In this document: piece after piece, positions 8,558 to 17,724 of the stretch | Layout: each line of letters starts with the position of its first letter | Numbering within the stretch: position 1 is the first letter of the stretch | NCBI GenBank assembly: GCA_963704835.1 | Contig: CAVPHW010000015.1 | Coordinates: forward strand, 1-64,000 | Direction of reading: 5' to 3' | DNA: 64,000 nt | Origin: GCA-2746605 sp963704835 | GTDB taxonomy: Bacteria; Bacteroidota; Ignavibacteria; Ignavibacteriales; Melioribacteraceae | Notes under the pieces: model-generated | The model's input: the letters and a program-made list of their open reading frames with translations, nothing else | Told to the model about the DNA's origin: nothing | Databases searched by the model: none | Position numbers and translations under genes: made by a program

Positions 8558-10810
8558 ATGAGCAATACTAAGAAAGAAGCACTAGACTACCACAGCAAGG
8601 GGAGAAAAGGTAAAATTGAAGTTATTGCCTCAAAACCGTGTTTTACCTCAAGAGATCTTTCACTTGCATATACACCTGGAGTTGCTGAACCGTGTAGAGA
8701 AATTGAAAAAAATGATGATGATGTTTTTAAGTATACCGCTAAAGGAAATTTGGTTGCCGTAATTAGCAACTGTACAGCTGTTTTAGGGTTAGGAGATATT
8801 GGTCCACATGCCGGAAAACCTGTAATGGAAGGTAAAGGAGTACTATTTAAAAGGTTTGCAGACATTGATGTTTTTGATATTGAACTAAAGACAAAAGATC
8901 CACAAGAGATTATTAAAACTTGTCAATTTTTAGAACCAACATTTGGAGGAATAAATTTAGAAGATATTAAAGCACCCGAGTGTTTCGAGATAGAAGAAGA
9001 ATTAAAAAAAACAATGAATATTCCAGTTTTTCATGATGATCAACATGGAACAGCAATTATTTCGTGTGCTGCCTTAATTAATTCTGCCGAATTAGCTAAT
9101 AAAAAACTTGATGAACTTAGAATAGTTGTTTCAGGTGCAGGATCAGCTGCAATTGCATGCTGCAATCTCTATATACAGGCTGGAGCAAAAATAGAAAACA
9201 TCTCTATGTTTGATTCAAAAGGATTGCTGCACAAAGATCGTAAAGATTTAAATAAGTATAAAATGAATTTTGCGATAGATAATATTTATGATTCGTTAGG
9301 TGATGCACTTAAAGGTGCAGATGTTTTTATTGGATTATCACAAGGGAATATCTTGAGTCAGGAATGGTTAAAACAAATGGCACCAAATGCAATTGTTTTT
9401 GCAATGGCTAATCCAGATCCTGAAATAACTTATGAAGATGCAATAGAAGCCAGAAAAGATATAATAATGGCTACAGGTCGCAGTGATTATCCGAACCAGG
9501 TTAATAATGTACTTGGATTTCCATTTATCTTTAGAGGCGCCCTTGATGTTAGAGCAAGTGCTATAAATGATGAAATGAAAATGGCTGCAGTAAAAGCATT
9601 AGCAGATCTGGCAAAGGAAAAAGTACCAGAAGTGGTTATAAGGGCATATGGAGGCAAGGATTTTTCTTTTGGTAATGAATATATAATCCCAAAACCATTT
9701 GATCCAAGAGTTCTTTGGAAAGTTGCTCCAGCAGTAGCAAAAGCCGCTATTGATACTGGAGTGGCAAGATATATTATTGAGGATTGGAAAGCATACGAAG
9801 ATGAATTAAAAGAAAGACTTGGGTATTCTCAGGAAATTATAAGAATGATGGTTCACAAGGCTCAGAAGAATCCTAGAAAAATAGCTTACTGCGAGGGTGA
9901 AGAGGAGAAAATAATTAGAGCCGCAAATGTTGTATATAAAGAGAATATTGGAATTCCAATTCTAATTGGTAATGAAAAAATTATTGAAGAAAAAATATTA
10001 GAGCTCGGTTTTAATGTAAAAAATTTTGAAATAGTTGACCCCAGAACAAGCCCAAAATGTGATGAATATACGAAAGCCTTTTACCAATTTAGACAACGGA
10101 AAGGAGTAACACTTAAGCGAGCAAAAAATTTAATTTTCCAACCAAATTATTTTGGTGCAATGATGCTTAAAATGGATGACACTCAAGCGTTAATTGGAGG
10201 ATTAGGTCACAGTTATCCCAATACTATAAAACCTGCATTGGAAACCATTGGCGTAAAAGAAGGATTTAAAACAGTATCCGGTTTGTATATCGTGATCATA
10301 AAAAGGAAGGTGCTATTCTTTGCCGATACCACAGTAAACGTAAATCCTGATTCAAATCAGCTTGCTGAAATTGCAATTAGTGCTGCAGATACTGTTAAAG
10401 AATTTGAGATAGAACCTAAGATAGCATTACTCTCTTTTAGCAACTTTGGAAGTGTAAAAGATCCAGAAGCTATTAAAGTAAAAAATGCGGTGGCAATTAT
10501 TAATCAATTGCGCCCAGATTTACAAGTTGATGGAGAAATGCAAGCTGATACAGCTGTTGTTAGCGAAATACTGCTTAATGAATTTCCATTTTCAAAATTG
10601 AAAGGAAGTGCAAATGTGTTGATTTTCCCAAATTTAAGTGCAGGAAATATTGCTTATAAACTATTTGAGAGATTAACAGATGCAACAGTTATCGGTCCAA
10701 TTTTAATGGGAATGAAAAAACCTATTCACGTATTGCAAAGAGATTCTACAGTTGAAGATATAATTAATATGTCAGCTATTGCAGTAGTGGAGGCGACAAA
10801 TAATGTGTAA
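8558..10810 (+). CDS. maeB: Malic enzyme with phosphotransacetylase-like domain
   Basis: Cytoplasmic malate to pyruvate plus CO2, usually NADP-linked in this architecture. 750 aa, the normal MaeB length. The malic N-domain (about 1-165) has YTPGVAEPCREI, the KGVLFKRFADIDVFDIEL stretch and EDIKAPECFEIE. The nucleotide-binding domain has VVSGAGSAAIACCNLY and later MANPDPEI. Residues about 425-750 form a PTA_PTB domain (IAYCEGEEEKIIRAA, VDGEMQADTAV), which in MaeB relatives is regulatory and not catalytic. It supplies pyruvate and NADPH. It sits inside the NifX-like cluster, but a functional link is not evident. Confidence 0.95.
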   Translation: MSNTKKEALDYHSKGRKGKIEVIASKPCFTSRDLSLAYTPGVAEPCREIEKNDDDVFKYTAKGNLVAVISNCTAVLGLGDIGPHAGKPVMEGKGVLFKRFADIDVFDIELKTKDPQEIIKTCQFLEPTFGGINLEDIKAPECFEIEEELKKTMNIPVFHDDQHGTAIISCAALINSAELANKKLDELRIVVSGAGSAAIACCNLYIQAGAKIENISMFDSKGLLHKDRKDLNKYKMNFAIDNIYDSLGDALKGADVFIGLSQGNILSQEWLKQMAPNAIVFAMANPDPEITYEDAIEARKDIIMATGRSDYPNQVNNVLGFPFIFRGALDVRASAINDEMKMAAVKALADLAKEKVPEVVIRAYGGKDFSFGNEYIIPKPFDPRVLWKVAPAVAKAAIDTGVARYIIEDWKAYEDELKERLGYSQEIIRMMVHKAQKNPRKIAYCEGEEEKIIRAANVVYKENIGIPILIGNEKIIEEKILELGFNVKNFEIVDPRTSPKCDEYTKAFYQFRQRKGVTLKRAKNLIFQPNYFGAMMLKMDDTQALIGGLGHSYPNTIKPALETIGVKEGFKTVSGLYIVIIKRKVLFFADTTVNVNPDSNQLAEIAISAADTVKEFEIEPKIALLSFSNFGSVKDPEAIKVKNAVAIINQLRPDLQVDGEMQADTAVVSEILLNEFPFSKLKGSANVLIFPNLSAGNIAYKLFERLTDATVIGPILMGMKKPIHVLQRDSTVEDIINMSAIAVVEATNNV

Positions 10811-10868
10811 TAAAAGAACAAGACAAATACAATTCACTAAAACTTATATTTAATTGAAGAGGAAAGCT

Positions 10869-11075
10869 ATGCAACACACATGTTATCACGTTATCTCAGA
10901 TCACAATAACCAATTTTTTAATGTACTTCAAGAGGTTAAAACTACTATTGACAAATGGAAATTGGAGGGAGAATCTCACATTAAAATTTTTAGAATAATG
11001 ACTGAAGAACTTGGGTCTGATGCAATTAATCTTGTTGAAGAAGAAATTGGTTTAGAAGAAATTAATACTAACTAA
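10869..11075 (+). CDS. Small protein of unknown function, 68 aa
   Basis: Unrecognised. The start is ATG 10869, with AGAGGAAAG directly upstream; an in-frame TTG at 10854 is less likely. The sequence begins MQHTCYHVISDHNNQFF and ends in an acidic tail (LVEEEIGLEEINTN). It has no signal peptide. It follows maeB by 58 bases and is probably cotranscribed. Confidence 0.5.
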   Translation: MQHTCYHVISDHNNQFFNVLQEVKTTIDKWKLEGESHIKIFRIMTEELGSDAINLVEEEIGLEEINTN

Positions 11076-11116
11076 AAATATTTGTTTAATACTATTGAAA
11101 ATAATGATGTAATTAG

Positions 11117-11239
11117 GTTGAAAAGTTAATATCGGCAACTGGATTAAAGCTAAATGAGTTGAATAAGTATTTGAGCAGTTTGATTACAAGCGGTAAGTTA
11201 AAGGTATCAAACTTTACTAGGGATTTGTTTTTAAGCTAA
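11117..11239 (+). other. Possible remnant of a small winged-helix gene
   Basis: A 40-codon open stretch without a usable start, reading LISATGLKLNELNKYL then SSLITSGKLKVSNFTRD. The TGL..LN.YL..L...GKL pattern resembles the recognition part of a winged helix. A TTG one frame away at 11118 (after AATTA) would reach it if one base were restored. It could equally be chance in AT-rich DNA. Confidence 0.2.
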
Positions 11240-11291
11240 AGTTAAAAGAAGATAATATTCATATAATTGTTAAATAAAATAAGAGGAAAAA

Positions 11292-11690
11292 ATGAGAATT
11301 GCAGTTGCAAGTGACGACAATATTAATGTAACTGGACATGTTGGTAAGTGTAGAGAATTTGTCATTTTCGACGTGGAGAACGGCACAATATTGAAGAAAG
11401 AAGTAAGAAAAAATTCCTTTACAGATCATTTCTTTGGCAAAAAAGATGAAAGCAAACACGATAATGGACACGGAGGTGGCCATGGAAATAATGATGGACA
11501 TAAAAGATTAGCAGAAGGACTCAAAGATTGTCAATATTTAATTTCTCACGGTATGGGTTGGAAATTGGTTGAAGAAATTAAATCCTTTGGTATTGAACCT
11601 TTAGTTACATCCGAAATAAATGCTGAACAAGCTGCCATAATGTTGGAGGCAGGGAATCTAAAAATGAGGGACAATTTAATTTGTAGATAA
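11292..11690 (+). CDS. NifX-like protein with His-rich loop
   Basis: 132 aa, Nitro_FeMo-Co (PF02579) fold. The start MRIAVASDDNINVTGHVGKC is the family's VTxHFGxC type. The core YLISHGMGWKLVEEIKSFGIEPL and the end (EQAAIMLEAGNLKMRDNLICR) also match. Between about residues 56 and 76 there is an insert with six His (KHDNGHGGGHGNNDGHK) that looks like a metal-binding loop. The ribosome site is AAGAGGA before ATG 11292. It is the second cofactor-binding paralog in the cluster; its length suits an accessory or orange-protein type carrier more than nitrogenase NifX. Confidence 0.8.
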   Translation: MRIAVASDDNINVTGHVGKCREFVIFDVENGTILKKEVRKNSFTDHFFGKKDESKHDNGHGGGHGNNDGHKRLAEGLKDCQYLISHGMGWKLVEEIKSFGIEPLVTSEINAEQAAIMLEAGNLKMRDNLICR

Positions 11691-11725
11691 CGAAATTACT
11701 TCAAGAATAAATATTACAATTGAAC

Positions 11726-11933
11726 ATGCTAGAAAAAGTAAAAATTGGCATTATAATCTGTTATAGATGCATGGAATGTGCCGGTGGTAAAAGTTTTGGG
11801 TTATGTGAGAAGGAGAAAGAACTTTTGATAATTATAAAAACAAAGAGTTTTAGATGTTTGTTATACAAGTTGCGGCGGATGTTCAGGGAAAATATAGAAT
11901 TTGTTCCATAAGGAATGTAAAAAAAATGGAACA
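11726..11933 (+). pseudogene. CGGC-domain protein, frameshifted
   Basis: Reads as a CGGC-domain (PF08821) gene only if frames are switched. Frame one gives KVKIGIIICYRCMECAGGKSF. A second frame gives FDNYKNKE. The third gives VLDVCYTSCGGCSGK with the diagnostic CGGC. The first frame then returns for NIEFVP, and KKNG follows near 11928. At least three indels are needed in about 200 bases. The domain is a Cys-rich presumed metal-binding module seen beside NifX-like proteins in anaerobes. Bases 11934-12224 show nothing else I can support. Confidence 0.5.
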
Positions 11934-12224
11934 TGGATGAGTATAATCAACTTGGAAAACTTTGGATGGAAATAAGCGAATTTCTTAAATTGAAAGTAAA
12001 TTCTAAACAATCAAAATAGCATAACCGAAACGGCAGCTGCCAAGTTAGAGATTTAAAAGCATAATTCAATAAACGAAAGTATTAGGATTGCTTCATCTCT
12101 TTGTCCTCTAAAGTATTATTTTTCTTGCATTTAACAATTTCCTTGGATAGTTTAACTCAAGACAAAATTATATATAGATATTGTGTCTTAGAATAACTAT
12201 CACTAATCATTGTTTGGAGGCTTT

Positions 12225-12998
12225 ATGCATAAACCAATTATATATTCTATTCTCCTACTCATAGGATTTTTACTAGCTACACAACCATCCTATTCGCAAG
12301 AACTAAAAGACCAGTTATTTTGGGTTCGTGAAGAAGTTGCGAAAGTAGATATGTGGGATAAATATGAATCAACTTCAAAAGAATGGGTTGAATTGATGAC
12401 CAATGCAGGTCTTGATTTTCCATTTATGAGAGCATCACAAAGAGATGATGGTCATTATTATTATCTTTTTCCTTTAGATAACTATGCCGCGATTGATAAA
12501 ATGCCTGGAATTTTTGGCACAGCTATTGAAAAAATTGGAAAAGAAAAGTGGTCAAAATTTATGGTAGAGAATGAAAGCAGCATCGAAACTCACAAAGATT
12601 TTATTATCAAATGGTCTGCTGAGTATTCTTATGTACCCAAAAATCCCAAAACAAAACCTGCAGATGAAAAATTTATTCACTGGATGTTTTTCAATTATAA
12701 ATTAGAAAACCGCAAAGAAATAATGGATATAATGAAGGAATGGAAAAAACTTTATCAAGAAAAAAACATTACATCAGGATATAGCATTTGGCTGATGGAG
12801 CTTGGTTTAGAAAATAACATGATTGCTCTTACAGAAAATTTTAAGGATGGGGTTGATTTTTATTCTTCCCAAAAAGAGGACAATGCATTAATGGAAGCTG
12901 AAGCTGGAGCTCTTTGGACAAAAATGGCTCAATACATTACTTCTATTAAAAACATATATGGTAGTCCAAGACCTGATCTTGGTTTTGTTAAAAAGTAA
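12225..12998 (+). CDS. Secreted protein of unknown function
   Basis: 257 aa with a clear Sec signal peptide (IIYSILLLIGFLLATQ, likely cut after SYS-Q). ATG 12225 is chosen because GGAGG at 12216-12220 precedes it; an upstream in-frame TTG at 12210 lacks one. The mature part seems to hold two similar alpha/beta halves (YYYLFPLDNYAAIDKM and later YSIWLMELGLENNMIAL), suggestive of dimeric ferredoxin-like barrels of the NIPSNAP/ABM kind, but I cannot assign a family. The gene stands alone and is followed by a strong terminator. Confidence 0.65.
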   Translation: MHKPIIYSILLLIGFLLATQPSYSQELKDQLFWVREEVAKVDMWDKYESTSKEWVELMTNAGLDFPFMRASQRDDGHYYYLFPLDNYAAIDKMPGIFGTAIEKIGKEKWSKFMVENESSIETHKDFIIKWSAEYSYVPKNPKTKPADEKFIHWMFFNYKLENRKEIMDIMKEWKKLYQEKNITSGYSIWLMELGLENNMIALTENFKDGVDFYSSQKEDNALMEAEAGALWTKMAQYITSIKNIYGSPRPDLGFVKK

Positions 12999-13010
12999 CT
13001 TCTAAAAATA

Positions 13011-13040
13011 AATCCTCTCTCAAAAAGAGGGGATTTTTTT
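13011..13040 (+). terminator. Rho-independent terminator
   Basis: AATCCTCTCT (13011-13020), loop CAAAA, then AGAGGGGATT (13026-13035). This gives a 10-bp stem with one G-U pair, followed by T7. It ends the secreted-protein gene. Confidence 0.85.
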
Positions 13041-13147
13041 AATTAATTATGGAATATTGATTAATGATGCTCCTTAGAAATTTTATTTTTATCCAAATCA
13101 ATTTACTTTAGTTTTTTTTCAATCAGAATTTGAACATAGTTAAAATT

Positions 13148-13558
13148 TTAGTTCACGTACATTATTGGAATCTTCTTTTGTGAAATTTCTGAATTAATAT
13201 CTTTTAAAATATTACTTATAATCATCTCAACCGCAGTAGGTTTGAAACCAATTCTTTTGGCTATAGCTTTGCAAAATTTAAGCTCACTATTGCTTATTTG
13301 ACAATCGATCATCATCATAAATACTAAATCAATCATATGCTGCATTCTCTCCTCTAACTTAACAGGTAATTGAAATCTTGGGTTATTAGAAGAATTTATA
13401 AATGTTTTTATATTTATTGATTTTATATTTAGTCTGGCAGCAATTTCAATTAGCAAGCTTTTTTCGCTCTCTGCCAGGTGACCATCAACCATTGCACAAT
13501 TAAATAAGTTAATTAGCTGGCTAATCCTTGAATGTTTTAAATCTGTTAATTGTTTCAT
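13148..13558 (-). CDS. TerB-like domain protein
   Basis: 136 aa, all-helical, with the pattern of the TerB/TerB-N family. A first half has an acidic turn (NCAMVDGHLAESEKSLLIEIA), and a second half has a related turn (MMIDCQISNSELKFCKAIAKRIGF). Such domains often bind metal or act as stress-response adaptors. No ter operon partner is nearby. It is transcribed away from gmhA, with about 150 bases of shared upstream region. Confidence 0.6.
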   Translation of the reverse strand: MKQLTDLKHSRISQLINLFNCAMVDGHLAESEKSLLIEIAARLNIKSINIKTFINSSNNPRFQLPVKLEERMQHMIDLVFMMMIDCQISNSELKFCKAIAKRIGFKPTAVEMIISNILKDINSEISQKKIPIMYVN

Positions 13559-13708
13559 TTTCCCTCAATTTATAATTCGGCTAAGGTTTATGAACACCTC
13601 ATGTCTTATTCTCGAAGAAATTGGAATTAACTTTAGCCAAATTTTAAAATATTTTTTAAAATAATATAACTTATGGCTAAATTAAGACTAAGAAATTTAG
13701 AAGGTACA

Positions 13709-14269
13709 ATGAAAACTATACTAGCAGAAATAGATTCTCATATAATAATTGTTGAGGAATTTAAACAAAATTGCTCCTTAGAAATAGAAAAAATTGCAAA
13801 AAAATTGATCAGCACGATTGGCGGAAATAATAAAGTTATTTTATTTGGTAATGGTGGCAGTGCTGCTGATGCTCAACATATTGCTGCTGAGTTAAGTGGA
13901 AGATATAAAACAGAGAGAAGAGGATTGCCGGCTTTGGCTCTTACGACAGACACATCTGCATTAACCGCAATTAGTAATGACTATGGGTTTGAACATGTTT
14001 TTGCTAGGCAAGTTGAAGCAATAGCGAATGAAGGTGATAGTCTTATAGGAATTTCAACCTCAGGTAATAGTCCTAATATAATTAAAGCTATGGAAAAGGG
14101 AAAAGAAATCGGTTGCTCCCTAATTGGTCTTTCCGGGAATGGTGGAGGAAAATTAAAAGAAATATGCGACTTAAATCTAATTGTTCCTTCTAATGATACT
14201 CCACGCATACAAGAAATGCATATATTGGCTGGACATATATTTTGTCAACTTATTGATAATAGTTTTTAA
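13709..14269 (+). CDS. gmhA: Phosphoheptose isomerase (SIS domain)
   Basis: Converts sedoheptulose 7-phosphate to D-glycero-heptose 7-phosphate, the first step of heptose supply for LPS core or surface glycans. ATG 13709 has AAGG at 13701-13704, which the in-frame ATG at 13673 lacks. The result is 186 aa, normal for GmhA. It has NGGSAADAQHIAAELSGRY, the substrate-binding GISTSGNSPNI, and IQEMHILAGHIFC near the end. No hldE or other heptose gene is in the window. Confidence 0.9.
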   Translation: MKTILAEIDSHIIIVEEFKQNCSLEIEKIAKKLISTIGGNNKVILFGNGGSAADAQHIAAELSGRYKTERRGLPALALTTDTSALTAISNDYGFEHVFARQVEAIANEGDSLIGISTSGNSPNIIKAMEKGKEIGCSLIGLSGNGGGKLKEICDLNLIVPSNDTPRIQEMHILAGHIFCQLIDNSF

Positions 14270-14282
14270 TAATAAATAGTTT

Positions 14283-15618
14283 TTAAACCACTTTACTATC
14301 AATTCTATTAGTAACATATCTAAAAATAAATAATGCCACAGCTGCAACTGCAGCAATAACAACGAAATAATACCATAGTATATGTGCATCAGCATAATAC
14401 GCAGCTTTCTGCACTTCAGAAATACCTACAGGCAATGTATTGGGGTCTGGGCAATAAGCATCTAATAAAAATCCAGACATGATGAACCCAATTAGAGCAG
14501 AAAAGAAAGAATGCAAATGGCTGAAACCCATGTACACACCTTCTTCACCATCCGGGGCTTGATTTGCAAAGTATTCTAAAAACCTTGGAGATATAAAGCA
14601 TTCTGCTAAACCTTGAATGCCAATTCCAATAATCATCATAACAGTAAGCGGATGCATTGTAAACATTCCAAACATGTCTATTGCTGGACCAGTAATATTC
14701 TCTAAGGATTGACTCATTGCCATTGCTAATGCAGAAAATGGCATAATAATCATTCCAACAAACATAACTGAAACAGCTTTATATTTTTTCGTCAATTGGG
14801 TTATACCAACAACAAAAATAACTACAACTAAGGGGTTCACATTTGCAAGCCATTCGGGTTTAGCTTCTGCACCCAACAAGTCTAATAACATACTTTGGCA
14901 TTGTAGCGTAAAGTTGATGTTGAATAATCCAGAAACCGGCAACTATTAATGTCAATATTATTAAACGAGGAGTTGTAAAAATTTTCTTTAGTGCAAGGAA
15001 AACATCACCTAATGATTTTCCACCATCTTTTCTATTGTTGTCAATCTTAAAAATAAATATTGCAAATAATAAAGCAATAAATGCCATTCCGGCAGAGAAG
15101 AAGTTGACATACTCTAGACCAATGCCTTGTCTTATGCTTGGAACAACTGTTTTCCCACCAAAAGCCCCAATATTTACTACCCAATAGAATAAAGAAAATC
15201 CACGTGCTTTATTTGCCTCAGTTGTGGTCTTGGCAACAGTTCCCGTAATCAACGGCTTAATAAAAGAACCACCAATTAGTACAATAAAAAGAAAGAATAT
15301 TACTAAAACTTTTGAGTGGAAAACCCCCAGAAAAAAATATCCAATTGTGAGAAGTGAAAATGCAACTATTAAACCATTTTTAAAACCAATCTTATCCCCA
15401 ATGGCACCAACAAAAGGTGGGAAAAAATATAACAATGCAAAAAATATTCCAGCAACAACACCGGTAGCCTTATCATCAAAACCAACAACATCAGTTAAAT
15501 AAAGAGTTAATACAATGAAAAATCCATAATAAGCTGCACGTTCGCATAGCTCCATGAAGTTAGCTAACCAAAATTCCCTTGGGAATTTCCAAGATTCAGT
15601 ATTTGTGTGTGTTGTCAT
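14283..15618 (-). CDS. POT/PTR-family peptide MFS transporter (frameshifted)
   Basis: Proton-coupled oligopeptide transporter of the inner membrane. The first part (15618 down to about 14880) starts FPREFWLANFMELCERAAYYG, which contains the E-R-A-Y-Y-G signature of POT proteins. The second part is in another frame (DLLGAEAKPEWLANVNPLVV onward) to 14283. The parts meet after QLYATMPKYV, so a single indel near 14880 splits one gene of about 445 aa. All expected membrane segments remain. It converges on gmhA. Confidence 0.85.
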
Positions 15619-15768
15619 TAAAAATCCTTAATACTTTTAAGAATGAATATTTATTAGCAAAAACGAATTATTATAAAGTTATCATCAATTTTTTTTAAAA
15701 AATACAGCTAACTTAATTTTTTATGCTTGACAAACAATAATATATGAGATATTATTATATCCAACAAT

Positions 15769-15915
15769 ATGAATAATTCGTTCGCAAATATAATAAAACA
15801 AAACAATGTATGTATTTTTAATACAAATAGTATAAATATTTTATTTAACCTTCCAATCAACATCATTATTCTTCTTGGGATTAACATTATTCTCAGCCTC
15901 ATTATTATAGGCTAA
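15769..15915 (+). CDS. Ile/Leu-rich leader peptide of the ilv-leu operon
   Basis: A 48-codon ORF in the gap before ilvD. Of its last 24 residues, 10 are Ile and 6 are Leu, in clusters such as INIIILLGINIIL and SLIII. That is the signature of transcription-attenuation leaders, where slow decoding of scarce aminoacyl-tRNA changes RNA folding. The start is less sure: ATG 15769 lacks a strong ribosome site. Inverted repeats follow right after the stop codon. It is oriented with, and 109 bases ahead of, a nine-gene operon that makes exactly these amino acids. No family search was possible, so the leader role is an inference from composition and position. Confidence 0.7.
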   Translation: MNNSFANIIKQNNVCIFNTNSINILFNLPINIIILLGINIILSLIIIG

Positions 15916-15920
15916 GAAAA

Positions 15921-16014
15921 CAGGTCAATCTCAAAATCAAATAACACAACAATACAATAAAAAGATTTCGGGACTGACCTGACCTAAGAGCAGTGTTAGA
16001 TTGGTCTAAAATTT
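15921..16014 (+). promoter_or_regulatory. Candidate attenuator with competing hairpins
   Basis: CAGGTCA (15921-15927), five bases after the leader stop, pairs perfectly with TGACCTG (15975-15981). The second arm's GACC copies (15976-15979 and 15981-15984) can alternatively pair with GGTC (16003-16006), helped by CTAA/TTAG. TAAAATTTT follows. Mutually exclusive pairings next to an Ile/Leu leader suggest antiterminator and terminator forms, but the second hairpin is imperfect and I could not fold it. Confidence 0.4.
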
Positions 16015-16024
16015 TGAGGATTTT

Positions 16025-17702
16025 GTGCGGTCAGATATTATAAAAAAAGGATACGACAAAGCTCCACATAGAAGCCTATTAAAAGCTACAGGTGTTATTA
16101 AAGACGATTCAGATTTTGATAAACCCTTTATCGGTGTGTGTAATTCATATATTGATTTAATTCCTGGTCATGTTCATCTGCAAGAATTTGGTAGAATAGT
16201 TAAAGAAGCCATAAGAAAAGCAGGAGGAATTCCATTTGAATTTAACACAATTGGAGTTGATGATGGAATTGCAATGGGTCACATTGGTATGCGTTATTCT
16301 TTGGCTAGTCGGGAATTAATTGCGGACTCTGTCGAAACAGTTGCTGAGGCTCATAGACTTGATGGATTAATTTGCATTCCGAACTGTGATAAAATTGTAC
16401 CTGGAATGTTAATGGGTGCAGTTAGAGTTAACATTCCCACTATATTTATTTCTGGCGGTCCTATGAAAGCCGGAAGACTTTCAAGTGGAAAGAAGAGCGA
16501 TCTTGTTTCTGTGTTTGAAGGTGTTGGGAAATATCAATCTGGTGAAATTAGCGAAGCGGAATTAAAGGAATTAGAAGATGTAAGCTGTCCAACTTGTGGT
16601 TCGTGCTCTGGAATGTTTACAGCTAATTCTATGAATTGTTTGATGGAAGCTCTTGGAATGGCTTTGCCTGGTAACGGAACTATATTAGCTGTAGATCCTG
16701 CAAGACATGAATTAGCTCGAACAGCAGCAAATCAACTTTTGAATTTGGTAAAAGATGATATTAAACCTTCTGATATCATAACTGAGGCATCCTTAAAAAA
16801 TGCAATCACATTGGATGTTGCGATGGGCGGAAGTACAAATACAATTCTACATACATTAGCAATCGCTCATGAAGCTGAAATAAATTTAGACCTAAATGAT
16901 ATAAATAAAATATCTGCTAAAACGCCAAACATTTGCAAAGTTAGTCCGGCTAGACCTGATATTCACATCGAAGATGTTCATAATGCTGGTGGTATTTCAG
17001 CCATTCTTAAAGAGCTTACAAATAGAGAAGGATTATTATCAAGAGACGTTATTACAGTTACTGGAAAATCTGTGCATGAAAATGTTAAAGAAGCAATAAC
17101 TTTGGATAGTGATGTGATTCGCTCTATGGAAAATCCGTTCTCTCAAACTGGCGGACTAAATGTATTATTTGGGAATCTAGCTCCAAATGGAGCAATTGTA
17201 AAATCAGCTGCGGTTGAAAAAGAAATGCTGGTTCATAAAGGTCCTGCAGTAGTTTTTGAAAGTCAGGATGAAGCACTTGAAGGAATTAAAAACAAATTAG
17301 TAAAAGCAGGAGATGTTGTTGTAATTAGATATGAAGGACCAAAGGGTGGACCCGGAATGCCTGAAATGCTTGCTCCAACCAGTGCAATAATGGGAATGGG
17401 TTTGGGTAGCAAGGTTGCCCTTATTACTGATGGGAGATTTTCTGGTGGAACTAGAGGAGCTTGCATTGGCCATGTTTCTCCGGAAGCAGCTGAAAGAGGT
17501 ACAATTGCAATTATTAAAAATGGCGATATCATTGCAATTGATATCCTAAAAAATAAATTAGATGTGGAATTAAGTGCTGATGAAATTGAGGCTCGCCTTA
17601 AATAAATTAGCAAAATTTGAACCTAAAATTAAAAAGGGTTATTTAGCTAGGTATGCAAAATTAGTTACATCTGCAAATACTGGAGCAGTTTTAAAAATTT
17701 AA
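16025..17702 (+). CDS. ilvD: Dihydroxyacid dehydratase (3'-end frameshift)
   Basis: Fe-S dehydratase for the third common step of Val/Ile synthesis and first gene of the operon. GTG 16025 has TGAGGA at 16015-16020. Cluster and active-site motifs are intact: IGVCNSY, LICIPNCDKIVPGMLMG, CPTCGSCSGMFTANSMN, and TDGRFSGG. The frame that starts at 16025 stops at 17605. The conserved IlvD tail (LAKFEPKIKKGYLARYAKLV) continues in the next frame to TAA 17700-17702, so one base near 17597 is out of register. With it corrected the protein is about 558 aa, the usual length. Confidence 0.93.
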
Positions 17703-17724
17703 CTTATTATTGAGAGGAAGGACC

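Noticed and set aside
15708..15902. Minus-strand 64-codon ORF in the ilvD upstream region
   Set aside because: It is the antisense of the Ile/Leu-rich leader, with low-complexity hydrophobic composition and no ribosome site.
15916..16024. T-box or metabolite riboswitch before ilvD
   Set aside because: No T-box AGGGTGGNACCGCG-like sequence or other riboswitch core is visible. The peptide plus inverted repeats explains the region better.
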